From Cyclobacteriaceae bacterium (GTDB lineage Bacteria > Bacteroidota > Bacteroidia > Cytophagales > Cyclobacteriaceae): a DNA stretch of 64,000 bases. The translations under genes and the position numbers were made by a program. The stretch covers positions 52,108-116,107 of the forward strand of contig JAFIEV010000052.1 of NCBI GenBank assembly GCA_020832305.1. Reading direction: 5' to 3'. Below the pieces are notes generated by a model. That model did no database searches, was not told the origin of the DNA, and saw nothing but the letters and a program-made list of their open reading frames with translations. Below, piece by piece: positions 52,225-61,248 of this stretch (the first letter of the stretch is position 1; the number at the start of each line of letters is the position of its first letter).

Positions 52225-55200
52225 TTAGTTTATCATATCCTCCACAAATTTCAGCCATTGGGAGTTGAGTAATTCTATTTTAGTCTTTAAATGACCAGGG
52301 TTTACACCATTTCCTGCGCCTGAATCTATATCTGCCAGTGTGGAAGCCAACATCTTCAGGTCGCCGTTGAGCCCTCTGTTTAGCCTGTGAACAGCTGACT
52401 TCAGGGCTTGTGAATCCCCTGTATTGACAGCCATACGCATTTTTTCAATTTGCCTGGGAAACTCCTTTTTTAAAACCGTCAGCCACTGATCAGAAAAGGT
52501 ATAACCATCAAACTCATTTGGTGAATCAGTCGACTCAGCTCCTATCGGCTTATTGACAAGCGCAGCATATTTCTTGACGATGTTTGTAAATTTTTCTCTT
52601 TCTACAGGTTTGGTCAGAAAAGCATCCATTCCGGCTTCATGACAACGCTCTTCCTCCTGTTTCAAAGCTCCCGCCGTAAGGGCGATTATTGGGGTATGCT
52701 TACCTGCTGAAGCTTCAATTGACCTTATCATCCTGGTGGCCTCAACTCCATCCATGTCCGGCATTTGCACATCCATAAAGATGATATCGGGCTGATCATT
52801 AAGGTAGAGATCCACTGCTTCTTGTCCATTTTCAGCTTCAATGATTTTAATACCGGGCAACATTCGCTCCAGTAAAATCCTGATCAGCAACATATTAAGA
52901 TCAACATCCTCTACCACCATTACGCACAAATTATTATCATCATTATTGTCGGAAAGCCCCGCCTGATTGTTTAGTGGCTTCAATGCGGGCAGCATTTTTG
53001 GGCCCTTTTTCAGGGATATAAGACAATTGTATAAATCATCAGCCTTAACAGGTTTTGCTATGAGGTAATCTATAGTACAGGCATTACATTTTTCATAAAA
53101 GGCCAGATCATCTGTAACTGAATGGAGTAAAATATAAACGGGTTTATCAGCAAGATGGCTTATTTTGTTTCTGATAAGGGAAATGGTCTCCAGGCCATCG
53201 AAATAGGGCATAATATAATCACAGATTATCACATCAAAAGGACCTTCGGTATTCAGCAATTTCAGGGCATCAAAACCATTTTCACAGGATTTACATTCAA
53301 TCCCCCATTTCTTTAACAGCTTTGTGAGAATCTGACTGTTTTGCCGGCTATCGTCAATGATAAGGCATTGATGTATTACTTCAAGCGTTTTGTATTTATC
53401 TGGTGTATCAATACAGGTTTCGGCGACGATATTAAAGTAAAACGTACTGCCTTTACCTATTTCTGTATGCAGGTTAATTTCACTTCCCATCATTTTGGCA
53501 ATTTTATCGGCAATGATCAGTCCCAAACCTGTACCTCCAAATTGACGGGTTGTAGAACTGTCTGCTTGTGAAAATGCTTTAAACAGCTTTTCCTTTTGCG
53601 AAAGTGAAATGCCTATACCCGTATCTTGTACTGAAATCGCAAATTTTCCTTTTCCTTCCAGCAAATCTGTATATCTTACCCTGAGTCTGACTTCTCCCTT
53701 TTCGGTAAACTTCACAGCATTCCCCAATAAATTTACCAAAATCTGCTTGAGCCTTAGAGGATCAACCACAGCACTTCGTGGCATTGAATAATCGAGATCG
53801 AGTAGTAGCTCCAGGTTTTTTTTACCGGCTGTATGTTTTACGATATCTATACTGCTTTCAAAGAGATGTATTATATCAGTTTTAACACTATCCAGATCCA
53901 GCATACCTGCCTCGATTTTAGAAAAGTCGAGGATATCATTGATGATCCCGAGTAAGACATGGCCGGAAGTATTTGCATTTTCAACATAAAGCTTTTGTTC
54001 AGCAGAAAGCTGCGTACTTTTCAGCAATTCGGTAAAGCCTATCACACCATTGAGAGGTGTACGGATTTCATGGCTCATATTTGCCAGAAATTCTGATTTT
54101 GCATTACTTGCAGCTTCAGCTTTTTCTTTGGCAATGCGCAGCTCTTCCTGTACTTGTTTTCTATTGGTAATATCATAGCCAACCGATTGTAATTCAGTAA
54201 CCATATCATTTTCAGTTGCTATTACGTAATCGGTCCATTCCTGCCAGATGATATCGCCATCCGGTGAAATAGCCGTATGCTCATAGGTGACCACAACATT
54301 ATTTTCGATTATGTTCGAAATATGCTTTTTTATGTCATGGTGATTATCAAATGGAACAAGTCTTAAAAAAGAAGTGCCGACGAGTTCTTCACGGGTTTTG
54401 CCAAAGGCCCGGCAATATGCATCATTTACAAATGTAAGGGTAGTGTCTGGTTTAAACCGGCATATCATTTCCTTCTGCGTATTCAACACCGATTCATATT
54501 CAAGCCTTGTTTTTTCCAGTTTCGTTATGTCGACATCGGTGCCTCGATATCCTTTCAGACTGCCATCAGAGTTGAAAACAGGAAGCCCGCTAATGGATAA
54601 CCATATTGTCCTTCCATCTTTACTTTGGTAAGTTGACTTATAGTTTTCAAAAGGCGCTTTGGCGTTAAAAATAGTTTTGAAAAATCTCCGGGCCTGAGTG
54701 CGTTGGCCCTCGGGCAAGAGTTCAAAACATGTGACTTTTCCTATGAGTTCCTCCGGCTTATAGCCTAAAACTCTTTCAACCCCACTGCCTATAAAGGTGT
54801 ATAACCCCATCTCATCAATCTCCCAGACATACATATTTGCATGGCGCATAGCCTGATCCAGCCTGTCCTGGTAAATATATCTTTCGGTAATATCTCTTGC
54901 AGCTGCGTAAATTAAATTGCCTTTAGGATGTGACCTCCATTCAATATAGCGATAGGAACCATCCTTGGCCCGATACCGGTTAATAAAATTTATTACATCC
55001 TCACCTTTGGCCAACTGCTTCATAGCCAAAAGGGTTGAGGTTAAATCTTCAGGATGAACAAAATCCAGAAATTTTCTCTGCTCCAGTTCACGTGAACTGT
55101 AGCCAAGTATATGACTCCAGGCCGTATTGGTCTTAATAAAAAATCCATTGAGATCAGCTATACATAGCAGATCGAGATTTACAGTAAAAAAACCCTCCAA

Positions 55201-55590
55201 CTCCTCAGTTTTAATACGATTTTCTGTATCGTCAATAAATACAGTGGTAAAAAAACCTTTCTCTGAAGAATAAACATGAATCTTATACCATCTTTTTAAA
55301 TGCTCACTATATTGTTCCAATACCGCCTCGCCACCATCAATAGCAATATTTCCATAGAAAGCAATCCAGTCGAATTTTGATTTTTCTATGCCAGGCAGGG
55401 ATTGTCTCACTGTGCGGCCTACAACATAATCTTTTTTGAGGCCGGTAATCTTTTCAAAAGTATTGTTTACATTCAAAAACTCGTAATCAAAGGGCATACC
55501 CTTCTCATCAAGAATAATTCGATGATATGCATAACCTATTATAGGGCTGTTTAAAAATGGGCCGTTAACATCTGTTATTTCGGTAATCAT
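52225..55590 (-). CDS. Multi-PAS hybrid histidine kinase with two receivers and Hpt
   Basis: 1121 residues, no membrane helix seen, so cytoplasmic. About four PAS/PAC modules (20-485; for example 'YRYIEWRSHPKGNLIYAAAR'), HisKA with 'FLANMSHEIRTPLNGVIGFT' (about 510), HATPase_c ('GTGLGLIIADKIAKMMGSEI'), a first receiver with 'DVIICDYIMPYFDG', a second with 'DIIFMDVQMPDMDGVEATRM', and a C-terminal Hpt whose His is in 'SAVHRLNRGLNGD'. The full phosphorelay His-Asp-Asp-His is on one protein; no output domain is present, so it must pass phosphate to, or act on, a separate regulator. Followed after 1-28 bp by the CotH gene, which it may control or be made with. Confidence 0.95.
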   Translation of the reverse strand: MITEITDVNGPFLNSPIIGYAYHRIILDEKGMPFDYEFLNVNNTFEKITGLKKDYVVGRTVRQSLPGIEKSKFDWIAFYGNIAIDGGEAVLEQYSEHLKRWYKIHVYSSEKGFFTTVFIDDTENRIKTEELEGFFTVNLDLLCIADLNGFFIKTNTAWSHILGYSSRELEQRKFLDFVHPEDLTSTLLAMKQLAKGEDVINFINRYRAKDGSYRYIEWRSHPKGNLIYAAARDITERYIYQDRLDQAMRHANMYVWEIDEMGLYTFIGSGVERVLGYKPEELIGKVTCFELLPEGQRTQARRFFKTIFNAKAPFENYKSTYQSKDGRTIWLSISGLPVFNSDGSLKGYRGTDVDITKLEKTRLEYESVLNTQKEMICRFKPDTTLTFVNDAYCRAFGKTREELVGTSFLRLVPFDNHHDIKKHISNIIENNVVVTYEHTAISPDGDIIWQEWTDYVIATENDMVTELQSVGYDITNRKQVQEELRIAKEKAEAASNAKSEFLANMSHEIRTPLNGVIGFTELLKSTQLSAEQKLYVENANTSGHVLLGIINDILDFSKIEAGMLDLDSVKTDIIHLFESSIDIVKHTAGKKNLELLLDLDYSMPRSAVVDPLRLKQILVNLLGNAVKFTEKGEVRLRVRYTDLLEGKGKFAISVQDTGIGISLSQKEKLFKAFSQADSSTTRQFGGTGLGLIIADKIAKMMGSEINLHTEIGKGSTFYFNIVAETCIDTPDKYKTLEVIHQCLIIDDSRQNSQILTKLLKKWGIECKSCENGFDALKLLNTEGPFDVIICDYIMPYFDGLETISLIRNKISHLADKPVYILLHSVTDDLAFYEKCNACTIDYLIAKPVKADDLYNCLISLKKGPKMLPALKPLNNQAGLSDNNDDNNLCVMVVEDVDLNMLLIRILLERMLPGIKIIEAENGQEAVDLYLNDQPDIIFMDVQMPDMDGVEATRMIRSIEASAGKHTPIIALTAGALKQEEERCHEAGMDAFLTKPVEREKFTNIVKKYAALVNKPIGAESTDSPNEFDGYTFSDQWLTVLKKEFPRQIEKMRMAVNTGDSQALKSAVHRLNRGLNGDLKMLASTLADIDSGAGNGVNPGHLKTKIELLNSQWLKFVEDMIN

Positions 55591-55741
55591 GGTTTGTAAA
55601 AATACAAAAAACAGATGGTTTTTCTAATGCTTACTTTGGCTTAGTGTAAAAAAAACAATACTACTGATCAAAAAAACGCATAAAATAGCATTATACCATT
55701 ATTTATACAAAAGGCTCCCGTACCAATTTAAATACTCCAAA

Positions 55742-57184
55742 TCATTTTATAAATCGCTCATTAACCACTGTTGGCACCGGTGCTCCCGTTTCTTCCACCC
55801 AGTTTTGGAGGTTCAAGAGCAATTCACTTTCAACATCAGGCAAAGATCCTGCAAGATTGATCAATTCAGAGATATCTTCTTCAAGGTTGTACATTTCGTA
55901 CATTTGGTGCTCATAGTAGTAAATCAGCTTCCAGGGACCTTGCATAATTACACTTGAAGGCACTGCCCTCCAAAATGGCTCGGTGCCTCCAAATTTTGGC
56001 AATACCGCTGTGCGTTTATCACCACCAAGATACAAGGGAAAATGAAAGAAAATCGGGCGTTCAAAACTGATTCCGGGATTTTTCCAGACATTTAACAGGC
56101 TACTTCCATCTACCGGCTGGTTTTCAGGCAATTTCGCTCCTGTTATCTCAGCGAAGGTAGGCATAAAATCAACGCCAATTGCAGCGACATCAGAGCGCTT
56201 TCCTGAAGGAATAGCAGCAGGCCAGCGTACCACAAAAGGCACCCTGATACCCCCTTCATAATAAGAACCCTTTCCACCCCGCAAAGGCGCATTATTTGTC
56301 TGACTCGACAAGCCTCCATTGTCTGAAGTAAAAATGATTATGGTATTATCTTCGATTTCGAATTCACGTAAGGCCTTCATTATACGACCCAGGCTTACAT
56401 CAAGAACTTCCACTTCTGCAGCATATACATCATTGGCGTTTTTCAATCCCATTTGCTTACCTTTATCCCGGTAATAATCTACTCTGTCTTGCTGCGCCGC
56501 CATGGGGGTATGCACCTCCCAATGTGACAGATATAAAAAGAAAGGCCGGTCTTTATTTCTACCGATAAAATCAATAGCAGCATCGGTAAGTTTTTCAGCT
56601 ACAAGGGTATCGTCGTAAAAGCGGCCTTCCGTTCCATTGATGTTGGTAATATAACCTGGTACTCCGTTGGCTGAATTTTCATCAAAACCCTGATTATCAT
56701 CACCAATATGCCATTTTCCAAGCCGGGAGCTCACATAACCGGCCGGCTTAAGCAGCTCAGCCAGGGAGGTAAATTCTGGATCTACATGGTTTACACTTAC
56801 ATGGAAGTTAAAAAATGACGAGTCCTGGCCATCTGTAGGCACTTTATAACGCATATCTTCAACTTTACCACCTCGGGCATATCCCTGTGGTATATATACA
56901 CCATGTCTGGGGCCATAAGTACCGGTCAACAGACAGGCCCTTGACGGTGCACAATTGGCGGCAGAAGGATAGAATCGGCTCATAATCAACCCCTCTGATG
57001 CCATCTTGTCGAGATTTGGCGTTTCGAAATAGGCATTCCCCTGGTAGCCTGTATCAGCCCATCCCAGATCATCTGCAAGGACGATGATAATGTTTGGCTT
57101 CGACAGATCCTTTTCAATTTTCTTACAGGCAGGAAACAGGGTAAGCACAAGGAAAGATAAAGATAGCAGCAGAACAGTACGCAT
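55742..57184 (-). CDS. Sulfatase (arylsulfatase A type), predicted lipoprotein
   Basis: 480 residues. N-terminal 'VLTLFPACKK' with C20 looks like a lipoprotein signal. Metal-binding 'IIVLADDLGWADTGYQGN' and the formylglycine site 'CAPSRACLLTG' (C78-x-P-S-R82) are present, with 'SRLGKWHIGD' (K/H), 'HWEVHTPM' and 'IIIFTSDNGGLSSQ'. C78 must be oxidised to formylglycine by an anaerobic or SUMF-type maturase outside this window. The substrate is probably a sulfated polysaccharide of algal or animal origin. Single gene; nearest glycan genes are the NagX-type and oxidoreductase genes 4-6 kb away. Confidence 0.94.
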   Translation of the reverse strand: MRTVLLLSLSFLVLTLFPACKKIEKDLSKPNIIIVLADDLGWADTGYQGNAYFETPNLDKMASEGLIMSRFYPSAANCAPSRACLLTGTYGPRHGVYIPQGYARGGKVEDMRYKVPTDGQDSSFFNFHVSVNHVDPEFTSLAELLKPAGYVSSRLGKWHIGDDNQGFDENSANGVPGYITNINGTEGRFYDDTLVAEKLTDAAIDFIGRNKDRPFFLYLSHWEVHTPMAAQQDRVDYYRDKGKQMGLKNANDVYAAEVEVLDVSLGRIMKALREFEIEDNTIIIFTSDNGGLSSQTNNAPLRGGKGSYYEGGIRVPFVVRWPAAIPSGKRSDVAAIGVDFMPTFAEITGAKLPENQPVDGSSLLNVWKNPGISFERPIFFHFPLYLGGDKRTAVLPKFGGTEPFWRAVPSSVIMQGPWKLIYYYEHQMYEMYNLEEDISELINLAGSLPDVESELLLNLQNWVEETGAPVPTVVNERFIK

Positions 57185-57289
57185 AGTAAAAATTGATTTT
57201 AAGGTATTTTATGTAATTATACTCAAAATACAATTGTTTGTACCTCAGTTATACTTGATTCAAAGAAATTACAGCGTATTACCTCCTAA

Positions 57290-57769
57290 TTATTCGATCG
57301 TATAATCGTCTAATTCGATAAGTTCACGCATGAGAAGGGAATTTAGACTTTTGATTAACTTTTCTTTATTGCGATGATTGCCCAGAAAGATTTTATGGGT
57401 GTCATTAAATTTTAACCAGGCATTGAAAACTATATTTCTAAATGTTGAGGAACTGCTCGTATGAGCGGTGTACATAGTTTGGGAGACGGTGGACTGATTT
57501 ATATACACTTTTTCAATTGCATCGAATTTCTCTGCAATGCCGGTTTTATACAAAAAATATGAATTGTACTCTCGAAAAGTTCTGTTTATAAGATCAATTT
57601 CCACACCTGAATGCCAGGTTAACAGAAGCACCCCTGTCAACAACAAAATGATTGAAATCCACCAATAGGATGTAAATACAGCAAGCGCAACTATCAATAG
57701 AAATACTCCGACTAGTTTTACCTGCCAGGGTGCAGTGTCTGTTTTAAAATCCGCTATTGCCTTATCCAT
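57290..57769 (-). CDS. Small two-helix membrane protein
   Basis: 159 residues. Two adjacent membrane helices (about 18-33 and 37-52, 'VKLVGVFLLIVALAVFTSYW' and 'ISIILLLTGVLLLTWHSG') followed by a soluble part that looks like a PH-like or bPH domain ('GVEIDLINRTFREYNSYFLY', 'IFLGNHRNKEKLIKSLNSLL'). The family is not recognised. Cytoplasmic C-terminal domain likely. Monocistronic between the sulfatase and the Asp-rich lipoprotein gene. Confidence 0.6.
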   Translation of the reverse strand: MDKAIADFKTDTAPWQVKLVGVFLLIVALAVFTSYWWISIILLLTGVLLLTWHSGVEIDLINRTFREYNSYFLYKTGIAEKFDAIEKVYINQSTVSQTMYTAHTSSSSTFRNIVFNAWLKFNDTHKIFLGNHRNKEKLIKSLNSLLMRELIELDDYTIE

Positions 57770-57867
57770 ATTTAAATATAAAAATCTTTACGGTTATTAT
57801 CTTAAACCGTAAAGATCTTAGTTAAAAAAATGCAGTACTGATGATCGGGATTTATTTGATTCGGCCC

Positions 57868-58578
57868 TTAATCATCAAAAGCATCAATGATATCTTCAAA
57901 TCGATCCCAAATCCTCGAAGCCAGCTTTCGGTTACCATCCGGGTCCCGGGGCGAAATTTCAATCAAACCATCGCCATTTCCGTCTTTTGCATTCGTGAGA
58001 CTTACTCCCTTTTTACCTTTGAAAAGTGGGCCTATTCTAAAGTTAAGAACAATTTCATTGAGTGATTCTTCTGAAATCCAGACATAGTCGTCGTCAAATT
58101 CTATTTCAAAGTCTTCATCATCATCATACCAATAGACGAAAGGCATATCGCCTATCTTTCCTTCAACCAACACAGATTTTCCAAACATTTCTGAATTTCT
58201 GTCTCTGCCTTTTTCAATATCAAACTCGATTTCTTCATATCTTCCGGCAGGAATGTCAAGGCCGGCAAATAGTTTTTCATTGACCCGGCCATTTTTTACC
58301 AGTTCGAGTTCAAAAGGACCCCTGAGTTTAACATCCCTGAATTTTCTGCCGCGATCATCGTCATCATCATCATCTACTTCAAATTCTATTTCGTCGATAT
58401 TAATGATAAAACGTTCAATAACCACATTGTCTGACATGTTCCTGCCAGAGGAAGTCCCCGAATCACTGATGTCTGCTTTTATAATTAGGGCAGATTTACC
58501 GGCAAAATCGTCATTGGAGCATGCCACCAAGTAAGTGGAAATTATTGCAATAAGCCATATCTGAATGTTGATTTTCAT
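57868..58578 (-). CDS. Aspartate-rich lipoprotein, DUF4382-like (B)
   Basis: 236 residues. Lipobox 'TYLVACSNDD' gives an acylated Cys at 20. A beta-sandwich part follows with 'IERFIINIDEIEFEVDDDDD' and 'LKRGPF'-like 'LRGPFELELVKNGRVNEKLF', 'GLDIPAGRYEEIEFDIEKG', which match the DUF4382 pattern. A seven-Asp run near residue 72 and a second acidic stretch near 150 ('DDDEDFEIEFDDD') lie in loops, and 'KDGNGDGLIEISPRDPDG' resembles a Ca2+-binding DxDxDG loop. Probably surface or periplasm-facing and cation-binding. It is the last gene of the sigma operon, 90 bp after the barrel gene. Confidence 0.65.
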   Translation of the reverse strand: MKINIQIWLIAIISTYLVACSNDDFAGKSALIIKADISDSGTSSGRNMSDNVVIERFIINIDEIEFEVDDDDDDDRGRKFRDVKLRGPFELELVKNGRVNEKLFAGLDIPAGRYEEIEFDIEKGRDRNSEMFGKSVLVEGKIGDMPFVYWYDDDEDFEIEFDDDYVWISEESLNEIVLNFRIGPLFKGKKGVSLTNAKDGNGDGLIEISPRDPDGNRKLASRIWDRFEDIIDAFDD

Positions 58579-58668
58579 AATAAGCGTAAGGTTTAATGAG
58601 TGATAAATAATTGAATCACATCCATGACGAGTCTGACTACATAAAGGTTGGAACGGTTGTAAAAAAAT

Positions 58669-59850
58669 TTAAAAAAGAAAATGAATACCTAAATTGATGC
58701 CTATCTGCGCATTTCTTGATGGCAGGAAAGTGCCCGGAATGACATCATTGCCCCTATAGGTGTTTTTTAGGCTGTAGGATGAACGTAAAGAAGGTTGTAA
58801 AATAAAATTTTCTGTTAAGCTATATCGCAAACCTATGCCAATCGAAAGACCCAGGTCCATATCAACGTATTCATTGCTGATGTTACTGATCTCCCCGTCG
58901 ATAATTTCATTCGCCTCTTTGAGATGTGCTGCGTAGAAACCAGCCGCGACGAAAGGCATTGCGATAGCTCCTTTTTTTCTTAAATCCCTGATCCCAAGTA
59001 TTTGAAACTTATTGTAATCGAGCTTGACAGCACGTACAACCCTCAGCGCATTAATATACTCCTGGTAACTTTGACCTGTTTGAGAATTTATGTACCACTC
59101 AAATTGCAACTGCATTCCCGGCGCAACATCAACACCCCCCAAAATTCCAAACTCAGTAGTATATGTAAGATTGGTTTGGTTAAGTTGTCCCGGGTTCAGG
59201 CCTTGTCTTGTCTGGTAATTCAGAAGCCATGTATTATTCTTTGCTGCCATTGCCCCCAGGTACCATTGTAATGGATACTTTTTATCCGGATATTCGATTT
59301 CCTCATAGGTAATGTCTTCCTGTATTGTGGAAATTTCGGATCGCATCGGCTTAACCCGGCTTGCATCACCAGCTTCAAAAACAAAATGTGGCAATGGATC
59401 CAGGCCTTTTCTTAAAACCGGTATTTCCGTTTTAATATATTCAGCTTTTGCGGGGGAAATAGAGATAAAATAACCCTTTTCAGGCTCCTCGTTTTGAATG
59501 TTGGCTGAAGAAATTTCAGCTGAATACCCTTCTTCAATTTTATTTTCTTTATCGGAATACCACAAGTCAACCCCACTCCGATTGCCTTGTGGAACCATAT
59601 ACTCCGAGAGTGGAAAAGCGGGAATCATCAAACAAAACAACAGCAAAATCAAGCTGACAGGCCAACTAAATTGTTTCTCAGCCGTCTTTGCGTCAGCGGC
59701 ATCCAGGGTTTGAGAAATACCCTGCCAAACCTCATCAAGATCAAGACTTTCAGAGAGGTGGTCCCATATTTCCTCCGGCGGTGGCTCATCAAGTTGATGA
59801 AACCACCTTCGGTACCAGGATGTAAACAGGTCTTTATCAGGTGATTTCAT
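58669..59850 (-). CDS. Putative membrane anti-sigma protein with beta-barrel-like C-terminal part
   Basis: 393 residues from the ATG at 59850; the longer frame overlaps the sigma gene without homology. N-terminal 60 residues are soluble and acidic/aromatic ('WYRRWFHQLDEPPPEEIWDH'), one TM helix follows (about 62-82, 'SLILLLFCLMIPAFPLSEYM'), then a linker and from about 190 on strands that look like a small outer-membrane barrel ('FEWYINSQTGQSYQEYINAL', 'IGIGLRYSLTENFILQPSLR') ending 'INLGIHFLF'. Its gene overlaps the sigma stop by 14 bp. Position and N-terminal layout suggest an anti-sigma factor; no zinc-binding HxxxCxxC is present. How a helix in the inner membrane and a barrel can coexist is unresolved. 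Confidence 0.6.
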   Translation of the reverse strand: MKSPDKDLFTSWYRRWFHQLDEPPPEEIWDHLSESLDLDEVWQGISQTLDAADAKTAEKQFSWPVSLILLLFCLMIPAFPLSEYMVPQGNRSGVDLWYSDKENKIEEGYSAEISSANIQNEEPEKGYFISISPAKAEYIKTEIPVLRKGLDPLPHFVFEAGDASRVKPMRSEISTIQEDITYEEIEYPDKKYPLQWYLGAMAAKNNTWLLNYQTRQGLNPGQLNQTNLTYTTEFGILGGVDVAPGMQLQFEWYINSQTGQSYQEYINALRVVRAVKLDYNKFQILGIRDLRKKGAIAMPFVAAGFYAAHLKEANEIIDGEISNISNEYVDMDLGLSIGIGLRYSLTENFILQPSLRSSYSLKNTYRGNDVIPGTFLPSRNAQIGINLGIHFLF

Positions 59851-60388
59851 TTTCTTTTTTAATCCAGTCTTGTAATAATCCTCTGGCCCGGTTGTACTGC
59901 GATTTTGAGGTTCCTTCAGAAATATTGAGTTGTGCAGCAATTTCTTTATGGCTGTAGCCTTCAATGGCAAACAGATTAAAAACCAATCGGGCACCTTCCG
60001 GCAATCGTTTCACACAAGCCAAAACGGCCTCTGTATTTATGTAATCGGGCAGTTCCTGTAAGCTTTTACTGCTTTGGTGATGCTCCTGCAACTCATCGGT
60101 CAGGTAAGAAATCGTTTTAGATTTTCTGAAATAATCGATAGCTGTATTGTGAACAACCCTTCGCACCCAGCCTTCTAAAGTACCCGAAAACTGATACGAA
60201 TCAAGGCTTCTGAATATTTTTATAAATGCCTCCTGCAGAAGGTCTTTGGCCTGATCTCTGTCTCCGGTAAAAGAAAGACAAAGGTGATACATATCTCTCG
60301 AAAACATGCGATAGAGAGATTCCTGCGCCCTTCGGTCTCCATTTTTACAGGCTGCCACCAATTCCTTATGTTGATGTTCCGGCTCCAT
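59837..60388 (-). CDS. ECF-type RNA polymerase sigma factor
   Basis: 183 residues from the ATG at 60388 (TGATG overlap with the gene upstream; TTG at 60391 is the other option). Sigma-70 region 2 'RDMYHLCLSFTGDRDQAKDL' and 'LLQEAFIKIFRSLDSYQFSG', 'WVRRVVHNTAIDYFRKSKT', and region 4 'IEGYSHKEIAAQLNISEGTS' with 'KSQYNRARGLLQDW'. Related to the ECF sigma group that pairs with TM anti-sigma factors in Bacteroidota. It is flanked by two Asp-rich lipoprotein genes and the TM/barrel gene, so it probably controls this same operon in response to an envelope signal. Confidence 0.93.
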   Translation of the reverse strand: MEPEHQHKELVAACKNGDRRAQESLYRMFSRDMYHLCLSFTGDRDQAKDLLQEAFIKIFRSLDSYQFSGTLEGWVRRVVHNTAIDYFRKSKTISYLTDELQEHHQSSKSLQELPDYINTEAVLACVKRLPEGARLVFNLFAIEGYSHKEIAAQLNISEGTSKSQYNRARGLLQDWIKKENEIT

Positions 60389-61161
60389 CAATCTATTTCA
60401 AAGCGCGTAGATTCTTCAATCCTTGCAACAATATTGGCATAAAGGTTTTGGTTAATATTTTTATGTATAATTAAATAGTCATCATCATCATCCTCTGCAT
60501 CTTCTACCTCTGCTATTTCTGCGGCATCTAACATGGCCGGGGTGATCAGTCCAAACCAATAACTCAAATTATACTCTATCAAAGCAGTATAGAGTACCGA
60601 CTCCTCCAGTACCAATTGCCGGTTGCCTCCCTGTCGCGCACTTACATTGAGTCGAATCAAATCATCAACAATGAGTACAAACGGATAGGTTTTGCCATTG
60701 CTCTTTCTGTATTTTCCCCTGAGTAAAAAAGCCGGTGTTGCTCTTTTGAAATAATCATACAAGTCTACTTCAATCTCGTCATCGTCATCATCATCCCTTT
60801 CAAATTTGAGCTCATAATCATTTTGCCTCAGGTACAGCAGGAAAGATAGCCGATCGTAAATACCCTGAGGTATGTCAAAAATCAGGGGTTGTGCAGGATC
60901 TCCGCTGAACAAGCTGTATTTACCCCCTTCTGTCGGAAAACTGCGATTAAGCTGCACATCGTTGGCATTAGAACGTATACCACTGATTTCTATCTCCTGT
61001 AAATGTACCGTGGCCTGATCGATCGTAAGCCGGCCACCCAATATGCTTCCACCACTATGACTAAAATAACAATCAATCCGCGCGGCTGACTTAAAAAAAT
61101 CATCAGCTTCACAGGACATTAAACCTATGAGCAGGACCGTAAATATTACACTTCTTTTCAT
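60388..61161 (-). CDS. Aspartate-rich lipoprotein, DUF4382-like (A)
   Basis: 257 residues from the ATG at 61161, chosen because it gives a clean lipoprotein signal ('MKRSVIFTVLLIGLMSC', Cys 17). The upstream in-frame ATG at 61191 adds ten residues. Mature part: 'ATVHLQEIEISGIRSNANDV', 'FDIPQGIYDRLSFLLYL' (DUF4382-like), the acidic loop 'ERDDDDDDEIEVDLYDYF' and a second one 'EDAEDDDDDYLIIH' near the C-terminus. Shape and acidic loops resemble lipoprotein B downstream of the sigma gene. Its stop overlaps the sigma start, so the genes are one operon and the pair may bind Ca2+ or another cation at the envelope. Confidence 0.62.
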   Translation of the reverse strand: MKRSVIFTVLLIGLMSCEADDFFKSAARIDCYFSHSGGSILGGRLTIDQATVHLQEIEISGIRSNANDVQLNRSFPTEGGKYSLFSGDPAQPLIFDIPQGIYDRLSFLLYLRQNDYELKFERDDDDDDEIEVDLYDYFKRATPAFLLRGKYRKSNGKTYPFVLIVDDLIRLNVSARQGGNRQLVLEESVLYTALIEYNLSYWFGLITPAMLDAAEIAEVEDAEDDDDDYLIIHKNINQNLYANIVARIEESTRFEID

Positions 61162-61248
61162 CCAATACATCATACCTCTTCCATTCATCACGGCTATGAC
61201 GAAATTGCATCCTGAAAGGTTGGAATGCTTCTGAATATTAATAAAAAA

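Noticed and set aside
57887..58534. Ser-rich plus-strand frames opposite the Asp-rich lipoprotein gene
   Set aside because: Poly-Ser is the reverse-strand image of GAT/GAC runs; no start signal or fold.
59851..59994. Longer start for the putative anti-sigma gene
   Set aside because: It overlaps region 4 of the sigma factor and has no homology; ATG 59850 keeps a 14-bp coupling overlap.
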